DNA of 21,711 nucleotides, taken from assembly GCA_001953115.1 (NCBI GenBank), contig LSSL01002073.1:1-21711 (forward strand). The letters are read 5' to 3'. Within the stretch, counting starts at the first letter, position 1, and each line of letters starts with the position of its first letter. The stretch is from Smittium mucronatum (lineage: Eukaryota > Kickxellomycota > Harpellomycetes > Harpellales > Legeriomycetaceae). The notes under the pieces were generated by a model. That model saw only the letters and a program-made list of their open reading frames with translations. It did not search any database and was not told where the DNA came from. The position numbers were made by a program, and so were the translations under genes. Positions 13,401-21,310 of this stretch are shown piece after piece.

Positions 13401-15380
13401 CTTCAATTAGTTGGAACTGCAAATATCGAATAAATTATATTAAAATCAAATTACCCAATTATATTTAGAGCCACTGAATTCGAGGGCATCAACTAATACA
13501 GAAACTATTCCTGAAGATGCAAGTAGTCGTACACCCTTAAAATTTTCAGTTAAAGTGATTATCAGATTATAAACTGCGTTTCTGAAATTCCTGCTATAAA
13601 CTGTAAAAAATTAAACATAAATAATTAATTAATTATATTGAGAAAAAGCGAAGCTTTTTCAAGTGAGAATATATTTACAGGCTTCAGGATCTGATTTAAG
13701 TTCGGAGCTCGTAAATATTCTTCTTAGTATGTACATAATAACGCCATGGTTTGCAGAAACATTAAGAGCATTATAGATAGATGACACTTCTGCAGGCTGT
13801 TCCAGTAAGGAATCCAACACATAAACCGAAGCCGTTTGTATATCCTAAGACGGCGAAAAAAATTGAAATATCAATAAAAAAATTAAATAAAGCCATAAAA
13901 GAAAAAACCTACCATAGGAATACCAAATTCAGGTTTTAAAATTTCGACTAGGTCTTGGGAAATTTTATCGTGAGAATTTAAGATTAATGACTTAAATTCT
14001 TCCTTATTTGATGATAAAGCTAGATGGAATTTTTTTAAAATATGGAAAAAAATGGGAAAAAATTACACATTACTTAAAAGAAATTCTTATAACTTTATCT
14101 TACCTATTATGGCTGTGGCATAAAGTCTAGCCTTGAAAAGGGAATTCAAGTCTGAATAACTAGGAGAGGATAGAGCTAAAGATATTCTAATCCTCTGAAA
14201 AAGAGCAAATTGTTTCTGAGGTGGAACTTTGTAAAATCCTACCAAAATCTCAAATATTTGAATGGAAGAAAGATTCTTAAAGTTCTTTAAAGGTACTTCT
14301 ATAGAAACAAGACCCTCAGTAAAAAATGAAGATTCAGAATTGAAATTAAGGCCAAACTTATTTGATATTTTCCTTAACGAGGAAGAACGACCAGAATTTT
14401 TTTTACGAGATGAAGATGGAAGTAAGTTTCGTGAAATTTTGGGCGTCTCAAATACGTTTTTGTTGCATTCTGGGGTAGGGAGGGTTGTATCCTGATCCAA
14501 ATTTATAGAAAAATCAGTAGTCTCATCGTATATAGACTTTGGAAATTTTAATACATCAGAAGCTGATCTATAAAAGTTAAAATCGATATTAATTGATTTT
14601 TTGCTTTGTTTACAAATTTGTGGCTTCTGAAATATTAATTTCAGCTCATTTAACGATAGTTGATTGCCTCCATTCCCTTTAGATCGACGGTCAAACATCT
14701 GGTCCAAATTTTTTTGATTCAACCAGGGTTGAGATAAAATTTCTAAAACGGGATGTAAACCATGGATTGAAGTCTTGACGTCTTGTTGAAAGCTACCAGA
14801 TTGAGATATCTGTAAAAGCAATCTTAACAGTTTCTCGAGGACTAAATTGTTTGATACAGATAAAAGTGCCTCCAAACGCTATATAGTTAATGAAAAATAA
14901 TTGTAAAAATACTATAAGAAAAGATGACCGAAAAAGGCCAAAGACAAATTCATACCTCCATAGAAGAATAGATAGTTCGATTAACACAATTCTCCATCAG
15001 CAAACGAGTAAAATCAAGAATTGAGCACAATAGCTGGATAGTATGGGTAGGAAGAGTGTTTTTTGAGAATTGGGCTTCGGGTTTAACAAGAGAATACTTG
15101 TCAATGATTGTTCCTAGAATACCATCAAATCTGTCCAACACCTTGATCCAATAATAAAAATCACTTCTCAAAAATGGCCAGTACTTTATTTGAGATACAA
15201 TCTCATGAATCTTATCTTCTTCTATGATTTCCAGCTTTGATCTTAAATCGTAAATCTCAGAAGGCTATTCACAAATAAAGAATTAAATTATACATAGAAT
15301 TAAAACAATAGTATTAAGAAAAAAGGCCTACTAACCGGAAAAATAAATTTCCTTCTTATTTGTTTCTTAATTTTAGCCAT
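367..15380 (-). CDS. TOM1: TOM1/HUWE1-family HECT-type E3 ubiquitin ligase, seven exons, 4850 aa
   Basis: Conceptual splicing gives complement(join(367..13371, 13455..13600, 13679..13844, 13913..14019, 14104..14878, 14956..15264, 15336..15380)), 14553 nt including TAA, 4850 residues. Every junction is GT-AG and preserves frame. The ATG at 15378-15380 opens MAKIKKQIRRKFIFP. Seen in order: WPFLRSDFYYWIKVLDRFD and HGVIMYILRR (DUF908-like, about 45-500), AIPNGIGALCLND (DUF913, near 695), UBA (about 1402-1442), acidic tracts (about 2710-2790 and 3053-3093), two UBM-like motifs (about 3645 and 3693), and a HECT domain (about 4480-4850) whose active-site Cys lies in SAHTCFNQLDLP at residue 4817. In the family these proteins transfer ubiquitin from E2 via this Cys. 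Yeast Tom1 works largely in the nucleus on excess histones, unassembled ribosomal proteins and mRNA-export factors; that role here is inferred. The protein is longer than yeast Tom1 (about 3270 aa) and human HUWE1 (about 4370 aa), mainly through Ser/Asn-rich disordered sequence. Confidence 0.95.
3760..4000 (-). other. Two ubiquitin-binding (UBM-like) motifs of the ligase
   Basis: Two motifs of the form FL-x-A-(I/L)-P-x-(E/D)-(I/M)-R-x-(D/E)-V occur about 50 residues apart: LEFLNAIPNDMRRDVI near residue 3645 and REFLDALPIEIRHEVLEQQ near residue 3693. The Leu-Pro pair and the following Arg are typical of the DUF4414/UBM segment upstream of HECT in HUWE1 and Tom1 proteins, where such motifs bind ubiquitin. 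HUWE1 is usually described with three; a third clear copy was not recognised here. Confidence 0.75.
5640..6790 (-). other. Acidic and Ser/Asn-rich disordered region of the ligase
   Basis: This part of the last exon encodes two dense Asp/Glu tracts (about residues 2710-2790, with EEIEEVIESD and SEDEDSENHDD, and 3053-3093, with ESESEFDEDIGGED) separated by Ser/Asn-rich low-complexity sequence. Acidic stretches in the middle of Tom1/HUWE1 proteins are known and help bind basic clients such as histones; binding here is inferred. The frame stays open throughout, so this is protein and not decayed DNA. Confidence 0.7.
10595..10715 (-). other. UBA domain of the ligase
   Basis: This segment encodes about 40 residues (roughly 1402-1442) with the UBA hallmark: HVDSLLSMGFPVDSVNNAL, followed by RTFNSLDRAADYLVSH. 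The MGF loop and the Ala-Ala-x-x-Leu third helix are as expected for a ubiquitin-associated domain. HUWE1 carries a UBA at a similar relative position, after the DUF913 armadillo region. Confidence 0.85.
13372..15335 (-). other. Cluster of six short spliceosomal introns in the ligase gene
   Basis: Minus-strand introns, donor to acceptor: 15335-15265 (GTTAGT..ATAG, 71 nt), 14955-14879 (GTATGA..ATAG, 77), 14103-14020 (GTAAGA..CTAG, 84), 13912-13845 (GTAGGT..TTAG, 68), 13678-13601 (GTAAAT..ACAG, 78) and 13454-13372 (GTAATT..ATAG, 83). Phases are 0, 0, 1, 0, 1, 0. In the last one an earlier GCAG is rejected because reading from it meets a TGA within a few codons; ACTAAT just upstream of the chosen acceptor is a plausible branch site. 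The fifth intron contains a GAAAAAGC/GCTTTTTC hairpin (13642-13660). Family-conserved residues continue across each junction, which supports the model; cDNA would settle it. Confidence 0.88.
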
Positions 15381-15950
15381 GAGCTATCTTTTACAAGGTG
15401 GAATTAAAGGTACGTGAATTTAATAGAAATATTTTATTATTAATAAAAAACATAAATCAATCTAGTGATTTTAGAAAAAAGAACTTAAATTGATATTTTG
15501 GCTTCTGAACCGACTTTGCTGTGATGTCTGGCATTTGTTGAAATAATTTTCCTGCTTTAGTTTAATAAATATACTCCTATTGGTGGTATCCTATTGTCCT
15601 TTCATTTAGCTATTGAATTAAATATTACTAATAGATAATTAGATTTATTTACATCTCATTATTTGCCTGTTATATCTATTTAATAACTTTTTACTGGATA
15701 AATTTTTTTCGCGTCATTTACTGTAAATTAATTGGCTTCCTAATCGATTTACAATATTATCATCCCTGTTAGTGCATACATTATATATTTTCAAGGTTAG
15801 GCACTAACCTTTCGGAGCCAGAGATACAAACTTGACCTACATTAAGTTGGTCAAAAAATGTACTAAATAAATAATTTCTTACATTTGGACAAGTTTTTGC
15901 GTTCATCTATAAAATCGTATATTTAAACTATATAAACTCGTTGTTTTTTT
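15381..15950. other. Upstream flank/promoter region of the ligase gene, no gene seen
   Basis: About 570 nt of A/T-rich DNA lie between the ligase start codon and the first retroelement-derived repeat. No open frame, tRNA or conserved coding sequence was recognised. It must hold the 5' UTR and core promoter of the minus-strand ligase gene, but no TATA box stands out from the A/T background. Two small inverted repeats are present: AGGTTAG/CTAACCT at 15794-15810 (3-nt loop) and TTGACC/GGTCAA at about 15832-15853. Confidence 0.5.
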
Positions 15951-15954
15951 TTGC

Positions 15955-16135
15955 CTTTAGACACGTGGTAGGAGTCATATTATGTGTTACCATCATATCA
16001 GATAAAACAAAACTGAAAATTCTTAGGCCAATGTAGTGCAGTGAATAAAATAGACCAAAAAAATTAATGGTATCTAGAGTGTAGCACGTGAATGGTGTTA
16101 TCCTTATCCTCTTTTCTTTCAAAGTGGTACTAATC
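15955..16135 (+). repeat. Terminal-type repeat, copy A
   Basis: Shares collinear blocks with copy B: GGAGTCATATTATGTGTTA aligns with GGAGGCATATTAAGTGCTA, GCCAATGTAGTGCAGTGAATA with the GCCAATAAAATAGTGAATA block, and TATCCTTATCCTCTTTTCTT (16100-16119) with the TATCCTTATCATCTTTTCTT block near 16851. It has several small indels and is the most diverged of the three copies. No matching second copy closes an element on this side. Confidence 0.65.
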
Positions 16136-16224
16136 CGGTTAAAAGCATTTCAACTATTTAAAGAATTTTAATATCTAAGACCGATTCCTCTATAGACGAA
16201 GAAACAGACACAGTAAACATAATA

Positions 16225-16393
16225 ATGGAGTTGGTTGAAAATTTCGAAATAAAGACATCCCAAAGAAATGCCTACATACCTGCTCACTTCAAGAAGAATT
16301 CCAGCTGCCGACCTAGAAGTATATCCTGAACTCATCACGAATCTCCCATCGAATAAAGATGGTTTATTCAGACCACTTCTGGTTGAAGAATAG
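16225..16393 (+). pseudogene. Gag-like protein remnant of the second element
   Basis: An ATG at 16225 opens MELVENFEIKTSQRN; a frame change near 16295 is then needed to continue RIPAADLEVYPELITNLPS and NKDGLFRPLLVEE to a TAG at 16391-16393. The second part aligns with YPDLIKALPSTEEDFFHTPL of the neighbouring element's Gag-like frame: YP-(E/D)-LI-x-x-LPS, then an aromatic/acidic stretch and PL. Similarity stops near 16393. It is broken and truncated and would make no functional product. Confidence 0.55.
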
Positions 16394-16400
16394 CACAAGA

Positions 16401-16700
16401 TAGCGATATTTTCTTGACAAAGATCCAGTTATATGAATTAAATATATCCTTCTCTAAAATAATCCGTCTATAATGCAGCCAGGAAAGTTATTAAACCCCA
16501 CGCGACACAAGTGATAACTGCTTAAACAATCATACTGATAGACTATTACGCACGTAGGGGAATCCAGGAAACACCCGAGATCAACATATTTATTTACCTT
16601 GAGGAAAGATTTCTAGTGCACAGAGAATCTATCGTAAATGGTATACCATTAGCCAAAAATTGTAAATCCATCTTTTTAGCACTATTTTTACTCTAAAATA
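16401..16700. other. No gene seen between the two retroelement remnants
   Basis: Neither strand shows a convincing frame or RNA gene. The one structured item is a 14-bp perfect palindrome, AATGGTATACCATT, at 16637-16650. The stretch may be further decayed retroelement sequence or host DNA separating two insertions. Confidence 0.4.
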
Positions 16701-16890
16701 ATTAAATTATAATTCAAAGTGGAGGCATATTAAGTGCTATCATCTTATTGAATAAAATTAAACTGTAAATCTAAAGCCAATAAAATAGTGAATATAATGA
16801 ACTAATTAAAATTAATTTTATATTATAGACTGTGTGGTACGTGTTAGAGATATCCTTATCATCTTTTCTTTCGCAAAGGTACTCTACCGA
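16701..16890 (+). repeat. 5' terminal repeat of the retroelement, copy B
   Basis: Matches copy C over most of its length, with long identical blocks: AAATCTAAAGCCAATAAAAT at 16767-16786 (21098-21117 in C) and TATAGACTGTGTGG at 16824-16837 (21155-21168 in C). It precedes the Gag-like start by about 65 nt. It likely contains the element's promoter, though no particular promoter motif was identified. Confidence 0.75.
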
Positions 16891-16954
16891 CTTGAAAATT
16901 TTTCAAAAAAAAAATTCAAAAGCTATTTCTACCTTAAATATTGAATACAGGATC

Positions 16955-17740
16955 ATGGAAACAGAGGCTTTACAGCTAATCAAATGACTATCTGAAAAGT
17001 TGAACCAACTATATCTCGAAATAGCATCAGCGCAGGAGCCCAAGGACCAGTTTGTAATCGCAAGGACTCCAGCTTCGTATCTCCATTCTACCCAGATCTC
17101 ATTAAAGCTCTTCCATCTACTGAAGAAGATTTTTTCCACACCCCTCTGGCGGAAGATGAACGAAAAAACACAATATATGCGTGTCCGAGAGGCAGTTCAT
17201 TGAATTACCAGCATCTGTCACTTAATGACTCTGCCCCGACTATTGTTAAGGAAACTGACTATATTACTTATGAGACACAGGTCTATCTGGCGAAGTACCT
17301 CGACCCATTGACCTGTATGTAATCAGGATAATTCATGAAACACCAGGATTTGGAGCAGCTGATCCGCAAATTGTCTTCTCCAACATTATGAGAATACTTC
17401 TTCAGGTATAGTCACATCGGTTTCCCGGGGAAGACTGAAACCCCTAAATAAGAGGCTGGATTTACCTGGAAAACCGTATCAGATTATCGACTCCGATATA
17501 TATCCCCTGATGTATCATTGAAAACTAGATACCCTGGTCGCTAGTATGAAGCCCGAGAAACGACCAAGGTTCCTAATTCTCTTTCATGGGTGCCAGCAGA
17601 TCGGCATGCAGAACAGTGTCTACATCAAACCTGCTCTGGCGCAAGGTAATAAAGCTGTTTCCTCAAAATACCAAAACCTAAGTCAAAAAAAGACAAATTC
17701 TCAGGGGAAAAGACGAAAACGTGGAAAGGGTTCCCAGTAG
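16955..17740 (+). pseudogene. Gag-like ORF remnant of the DIRS/Ngaro-like element
   Basis: Fragments of one protein are spread over three frames. From an ATG at 16955 (METEALQLIK, TGA at 16985, then LNQLYLEIASAQEPKDQ), a shift near 17060 gives YPDLIKALPS, TEEDFFHTPLAEDERK and IYACPRGSSLNYQ; a shift near 17300 gives RPIDLYVIRIIHETPG and ADPQIVFSNIMRILL; a third shift gives LDLPGKPYQIIDSD and SMKPEKRPR. The basic tail near the end (GKRRKRGKGSQ) could have bound nucleic acid. No CCHC zinc knuckle was seen. From memory the order resembles ORFs of Harpellales fungal retroelements; a database search would test this. It is non-functional. Confidence 0.65.
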
Positions 17741-17973
17741 AACCTATGATAGATCCCCCTGTATTGGGCCGCCTCATGATGTTTTGATAAACTTGGTTCA
17801 AGCCCAAAAACAGGAAATCGGTCAGAGAAATCTTTGAGAAGGGTTGCAAGATCTCATTCAGGGATCGGAAACCATAAATCAAGGAGTAGGTGATAACCGA
17901 AAAGGTATTATTGTAGAAAAGTGCCACTTGGAAGGCCGAAGACTGTCTACGTGACCCACCACTACAAAAATAC

Positions 17974-19680
17974 TTGAAATTTTCGACGACGAAGCACTCT
18001 CGAAACAAAAAATTGGGACTTTGGCCGGAACTTATGCCCCACCTTATACGCAGTAAAAAAAAATATCAGCAAAGAGGTTACAAAATAATAGCAGAGGAGG
18101 TAGAACTCCTATTAGTAAAGAACACCATCGAGGAGGTCAGGATGCAAAATCCAGGTTTCTAAAGCAATCTATTTGTGATTACGAAGAATATATGGGAACT
18201 CAAACCTGACCTGGACCTGAGGAAGCTTAACATGCATATCGAACAGAAAAACTTCAAAATGGAGAAACTTTCATCGATATGTCGTATGATACTCTGGAAA
18301 GATTATATGAAGTTTGCATAGAGGATGCGTTTATGAACATATTGATACACAATTAATGCATGAAATACCTTCGGTTCTTTTGTGACGGCAAAACTTATCA
18401 ATTTCACGTCCTCCCCTTTGGGTTATCTCTCAGCCATATACCTTCACAAACGTACTTCTAAATGTTCTGAACTGGGCCCGGTCTCAATGAATTAGGTTTT
18501 CTGCGTACTTTGACGACCTTCTCATTCTGGGGGAGTCCATTCAAGTTTCCAACTTGAATACATGTTGAATACAAACGAAGCTGATCGAATTTGGCTGCAA
18601 GATCAATGAAGAAAAACTCTCCAGTATACCAATCCAGAAAATTATTCATATTGGAACGAGAATAAGCTCACGAGATATTTCTCTGAAGGTGCTTCATGCC
18701 AAATTTGGAGATCTTGGCCGAGAATCCAGAAGGATTCAAAATGCTAGTGAAACATAGCTGAAAAGAATAGCAGGCTTTATAAGTAAGGCTCAAGCAATGA
18801 CAGTGGCCATCCTCATAGTACATCTAATGATAATGAGGTTATTGGAACTGAAGAACAACTTTCCATTGAAATAGAAATTCTGATAAGCGAAATTTACTCT
18901 CAAGGAGCTCGCGATTCAGAACTTGAGGTTTTGGAGGGAAAATCTTAGAAAATGGAATGGTCAAATCTTCCTCCCGGAGACACTGGAAATCTAAATTTTT
19001 AAGTACTCAAGCGAAAAATCTTGGAGAGTAGTTATTGGTTCTAAATTATACTCAGGGTTATGGATTCCTACTGAGGAATCGATGCACATAGATGCCAAGG
19101 AGCTTTTGGCAATATTGTTTGCGAGCCGTATCCGGATCTGTCTGTTCGATCCATTCTAATATACTCAGACAACAAGAAGTAATTAGCTTTCATCAGGAAC
19201 TTTTTCCGGACCGCATCAACAAAACTGCTGGAAAAAGTGGAGCAGGTATGAATGCACTTCCTGATAACAGAAAATCGTCCTCAAGTAACATATATACTCT
19301 CAGTTCTCAACCTATCGGATGCTCCAAGCCGATTTACGGCTCAAACGGAATGGTCGATATCAAGACAGACTTTAAATGCACTCGACAAGATGTTTGGTCG
19401 CAATGATGTGGACTTATTCGCTTCCAACCTGAACAAGAAGCTGGAAATCTATTTCAGCTGATTCAAGGACACCGAAGAAGTAGGGATAAATTCGATGATC
19501 TACAGCTGTTTGAGTGGAGAAGTAAATATTCCTGCCGAACATGGAACCTGATATCTCAGGTGGTGCAGAGAGTCAGGTGAAATCGGCTAACAATAATGCT
19601 AATAACACCACTGTGGAATTCAGCAATTTTATTTACCGATTTAATGAAACTATCAGTATCGCAGCCCCTCCTGCTGCAAA
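17974..19680 (+). pseudogene. Reverse transcriptase-RNase H remnant (DIRS/Ngaro type)
   Basis: RT begins in frame 1 with IAEEVELLLVKNTIEEV, QNPGF-stop-SNLFVITKN, KPDLDLRKLN and NFKMEKL. Frame 3 follows with EDAFMNILIH and KTYQFHVLPFGLS. Frame 2 gives the catalytic box AYFDDLLILGES at 18503-18538 (both Asp present) and, still in frame 2 but with several stops, GFISKAQAMT, LRFWRENLRKWNG, KSWRVVIGSKLYSGLW and MHIDAKELLAILFA (RNase H). Frame 1 continues with NLSDAPSRF and FGRNDVDLFASNLNKK, then frame 3 with WNLISQVVQRV, TPLWNSAILF and LLLQKTTVVPDSN, a segment typical of the RT/RH-recombinase linker. The enzyme copied the element's RNA; the frameshifts and stops make this copy dead. Confidence 0.88.
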
Positions 19681-19741
19681 AAACAACGGTGGTTCCCGAC
19701 TCCAATAGCAGAAATCACCATTCACCTGGAAAAAAAATTGG

Positions 19742-20970
19742 CTTATGATAGCATGGAGAATCAGCGGCGTGTATTCCAATAAAAAGGTCTCTCAGATCTT
19801 GGCATCAAAATTTTCGTTTCCAACAAACGATTTAAAAAGCGTAGATATAGGTACTATCATGTGAAGCTAATTTTTTAGATTTGAAAACATGAAAAATTAT
19901 ATTTCCACAATTTTAGCAACACAGATAGTAAATTATCTCAAGAATATGAGCTCTAATAAATTGAAATTTTCAACTGTTAAGGCATAAAAACCACCCCTAA
20001 TAATTCCTGTCGATAACATGGAGGAGCTGGAAAATGTACAAAATTTATGAGAATTTTTCAAGGAACTCGATGAATCTTTCATTAGGACATTTATTAGGCA
20101 CGTAGTGGATATTGCTCCGTGTAACTATCGAGTTTAATGTGATAATTTTTACAATAAAAGATAAATGGATACACTGGTTAAAAACATAAAAGATGGGAGA
20201 AGAGAAAAGTTGAAAAGCTTAGCCATTTTGTAATGGCTAAGCTTCCTTATTTATAACACTATCTATTTTCTAAAAGCTTATTATGCTCATGGGAGGCTTT
20301 CTCTATTGGATGAAATATTCAATATTCGTACTGAGTCTATTGGTTCATTAAACGCAGGTAATAATAAAAATAAGAAAAATGGGACCATCAACGGGTGTGT
20401 CAGACAAGGAAATTACTGCTAAAATATGATGTTTATTTGCAATAACAGTATTTGCATGTGCTATTGACATAAATCGGATAGATTATGCTAGGTCGTTTAT
20501 CACAAGGTGTTCTAAATCTTTTAATTATAACATCCAAAGAGAAGTGCAAATGGCGTCCTATTATTCTCCCATGCCAGATTAGTAGACACCCGGGTCTGTT
20601 CTTATTCCCAGTATACACATAATTGCATATCAGAGAAAATCCCAAAACCTTCTCCCGACTCCACACGTCAAATAAAGCTCATTAATAGCTAACAGACTCT
20701 TAAAATATCTGAAATACTATGATAAGCCCTTATCTTGGGATATCATCGCCTGATATATCACCCTCTTTCTAAACTTATATTCTGCAAACCAAACACTCCC
20801 ATAAAAAATATCTGTTTATATGAGCTACTTTGGCGATAAAAGCGGGAATATCGGCGGAAGAAATAGTTAAAAAGATGTTTTGATAAATTATTCAATGTTT
20901 TACCCATATTATAGACTATCAAAAGCCCTAAAAGTAACTTGAACGAGTCTATATTATCTCTGAGATAAAT
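19742..20970 (+). pseudogene. Tyrosine recombinase remnant of the element
   Basis: Pieces in order: LMIAWRISGVYSNKKVSQIL (19742 on), IVNYLKNMSSNKLKFSTVKA (19925 on; the core-binding pattern before a usual SAI), KEITAKI-stop-CLFAITVF and DINRIDYA (frame 3), LIITSKEKCKWRPIILPC and HPGLFLFPV (frame 1), ATLAIKAGISAEEIVKKMF (20824-20880) and MFYPYYRLS (Tyr-Tyr at 20907-20912). The last two match the C-terminal helix and catalytic tyrosine of DIRS/Ngaro recombinases, which insert the element without a DDE integrase. The central HxxR motif was not seen. Stops and frame changes show it is inactive. Confidence 0.7.
20215..20244. repeat. Perfect 13-bp inverted repeat (hairpin)
   Basis: AAGCTTAGCCATT (20215-20227) and its exact reverse complement AATGGCTAAGCTT (20232-20244) are separated by four bases, TTGT. 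It lies inside the recombinase remnant, between recognisable core-binding and catalytic pieces, where no coding match was seen. It could be a chance palindrome, an insertion footprint or a small inserted element; nothing here favours a terminator. Confidence 0.8.
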
Positions 20971-21027
20971 TAATATACCTTAACAGTGAATTATAATGTC
21001 GGACTTGATAGAGCACAAATAGCGAAG

Positions 21028-21230
21028 ATTAATTCATATTATAATTGGGGTGGAGACATATTAGGTGTTATCATTTTGTTGGATAAATCTAAACTAAAAA
21101 TCTAAAGCCAATAAAATGGTGAATAGAATGAAATAAATAAAACTAATTTTATAGTATAGACTGTGTGGACCGTGTTAAAGATAGTTTCAAAACACTTGGC
21201 TTATTATCATTTGAACTACTGAAAATTTTA
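21028..21230 (+). repeat. 3' terminal repeat of the retroelement, copy C
   Basis: Collinear with copy B, including TGGAGACATATTAGGTGTTATCA against TGGAGGCATATTAAGTGCTATCA and the two identical blocks listed under copy B. Agreement is good to about 21178 and weaker after that; a TTATTATCATTTG..CTGAAAATTTT match suggests the repeat runs on with a deletion to about 21230. It begins about 60 nt after the last recombinase-like residues, as expected for the 3' end of the element. Confidence 0.75.
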
Positions 21231-21266
21231 CCCCTAAGAGTGAAATACCTTTCCGTGGTTTAGGGG
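21231..21266. repeat. CCCCTAA/TTAGGGG inverted repeat
   Basis: CCCCTAA at 21231-21237 pairs with TTAGGGG at 21260-21266 across a 22-nt loop. It sits just beyond copy C and may belong to the element's 3' end. The arms are short, so chance is possible. Confidence 0.5.
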
Positions 21267-21271
21267 CTTAA

Positions 21272-21295
21272 TAGTGTACTTTTCGAAGTACACTA
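21272..21295. repeat. Perfect 10-bp hairpin with TTCG loop
   Basis: TAGTGTACTT (21272-21281), loop TTCG, AAGTACACTA (21286-21295). As RNA it would form a 10-bp stem closed by a UUCG tetraloop. It lies between the end of the retroelement and the 43-bp tandem repeat and could mark an element boundary; no function can be assigned. Confidence 0.8.
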
Positions 21296-21310
21296 GACTA
21301 AAATTTCACG

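Larger units (their letters stand above)
15955..16400 (+). mobile_element. 5' fragment of a second, older DIRS/Ngaro-like retroelement
   Basis: A divergent copy of the terminal repeat (15955-16135) is followed in the same order and orientation by a Gag-like coding fragment (16225-16393). This is the arrangement seen at the 5' end of the larger element starting at 16701. After 16400 no further similarity was seen, so the copy is truncated. It lies about 580 nt from the ligase start codon, pointing away from it. Substitutions and small indels relative to the neighbouring element suggest it is an independent insertion and not a recent duplication. Confidence 0.6.
16701..21230 (+). mobile_element. 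Decayed DIRS/Ngaro-like tyrosine-recombinase retrotransposon
   Basis: A 4.5-kb element with similar direct repeats at its ends (copies B and C) encloses, in order, remnants of a Gag-like protein, reverse transcriptase, RNase H and a tyrosine recombinase. The reverse transcriptase and RNase H motifs (LPFGLS, YFDDLLILG, then NLSDAPSRF and NDVDLFAS) and the absence of a DDE integrase or aspartic protease point to the DIRS order and not to Ty3 or Ty1. Ngaro-type split direct repeats and DIRS-type inverted repeats could not be told apart here. The reading frame changes at least eight times with many stops, so it is inactive. It is transcribed, if at all, away from the ligase gene. Confidence 0.85.

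Noticed and set aside
14793..14987. Minus-strand open frame overlapping an exon boundary
   Set aside because: It reads through the second intron in the wrong frame; the spliced model uses other frames on both sides.
15794..15853. Two small inverted repeats as a tRNA or structured RNA gene
   Set aside because: The arms cannot be arranged into a cloverleaf, and no tRNA T-loop or box sequences were seen.
16637..16650. 14-bp palindrome AATGGTATACCATT as a protein-binding operator
   Set aside because: It stands alone in unannotated A/T-rich DNA with no gene next to it; a single palindrome of this size is weak evidence.
17625..18008. 127-codon minus-strand open frame
   Set aside because: It lies opposite the Gag-RT junction of the retroelement, has no recognisable motif and is best seen as an antisense shadow.
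20433..20666. 77-codon minus-strand open frame
   Set aside because: The plus strand there encodes recombinase pieces (DINRIDYA, LIITSKEK) in order with neighbours, so the antisense frame is not credible.
16701..21230. Ty3 (gypsy) or Ty1 (copia) LTR retrotransposon
   Set aside because: No aspartic protease or DDE integrase was seen, the RNase H end carries DIRS-type motifs (DAPSRF, DVDLFAS), and recombinase-like pieces follow.
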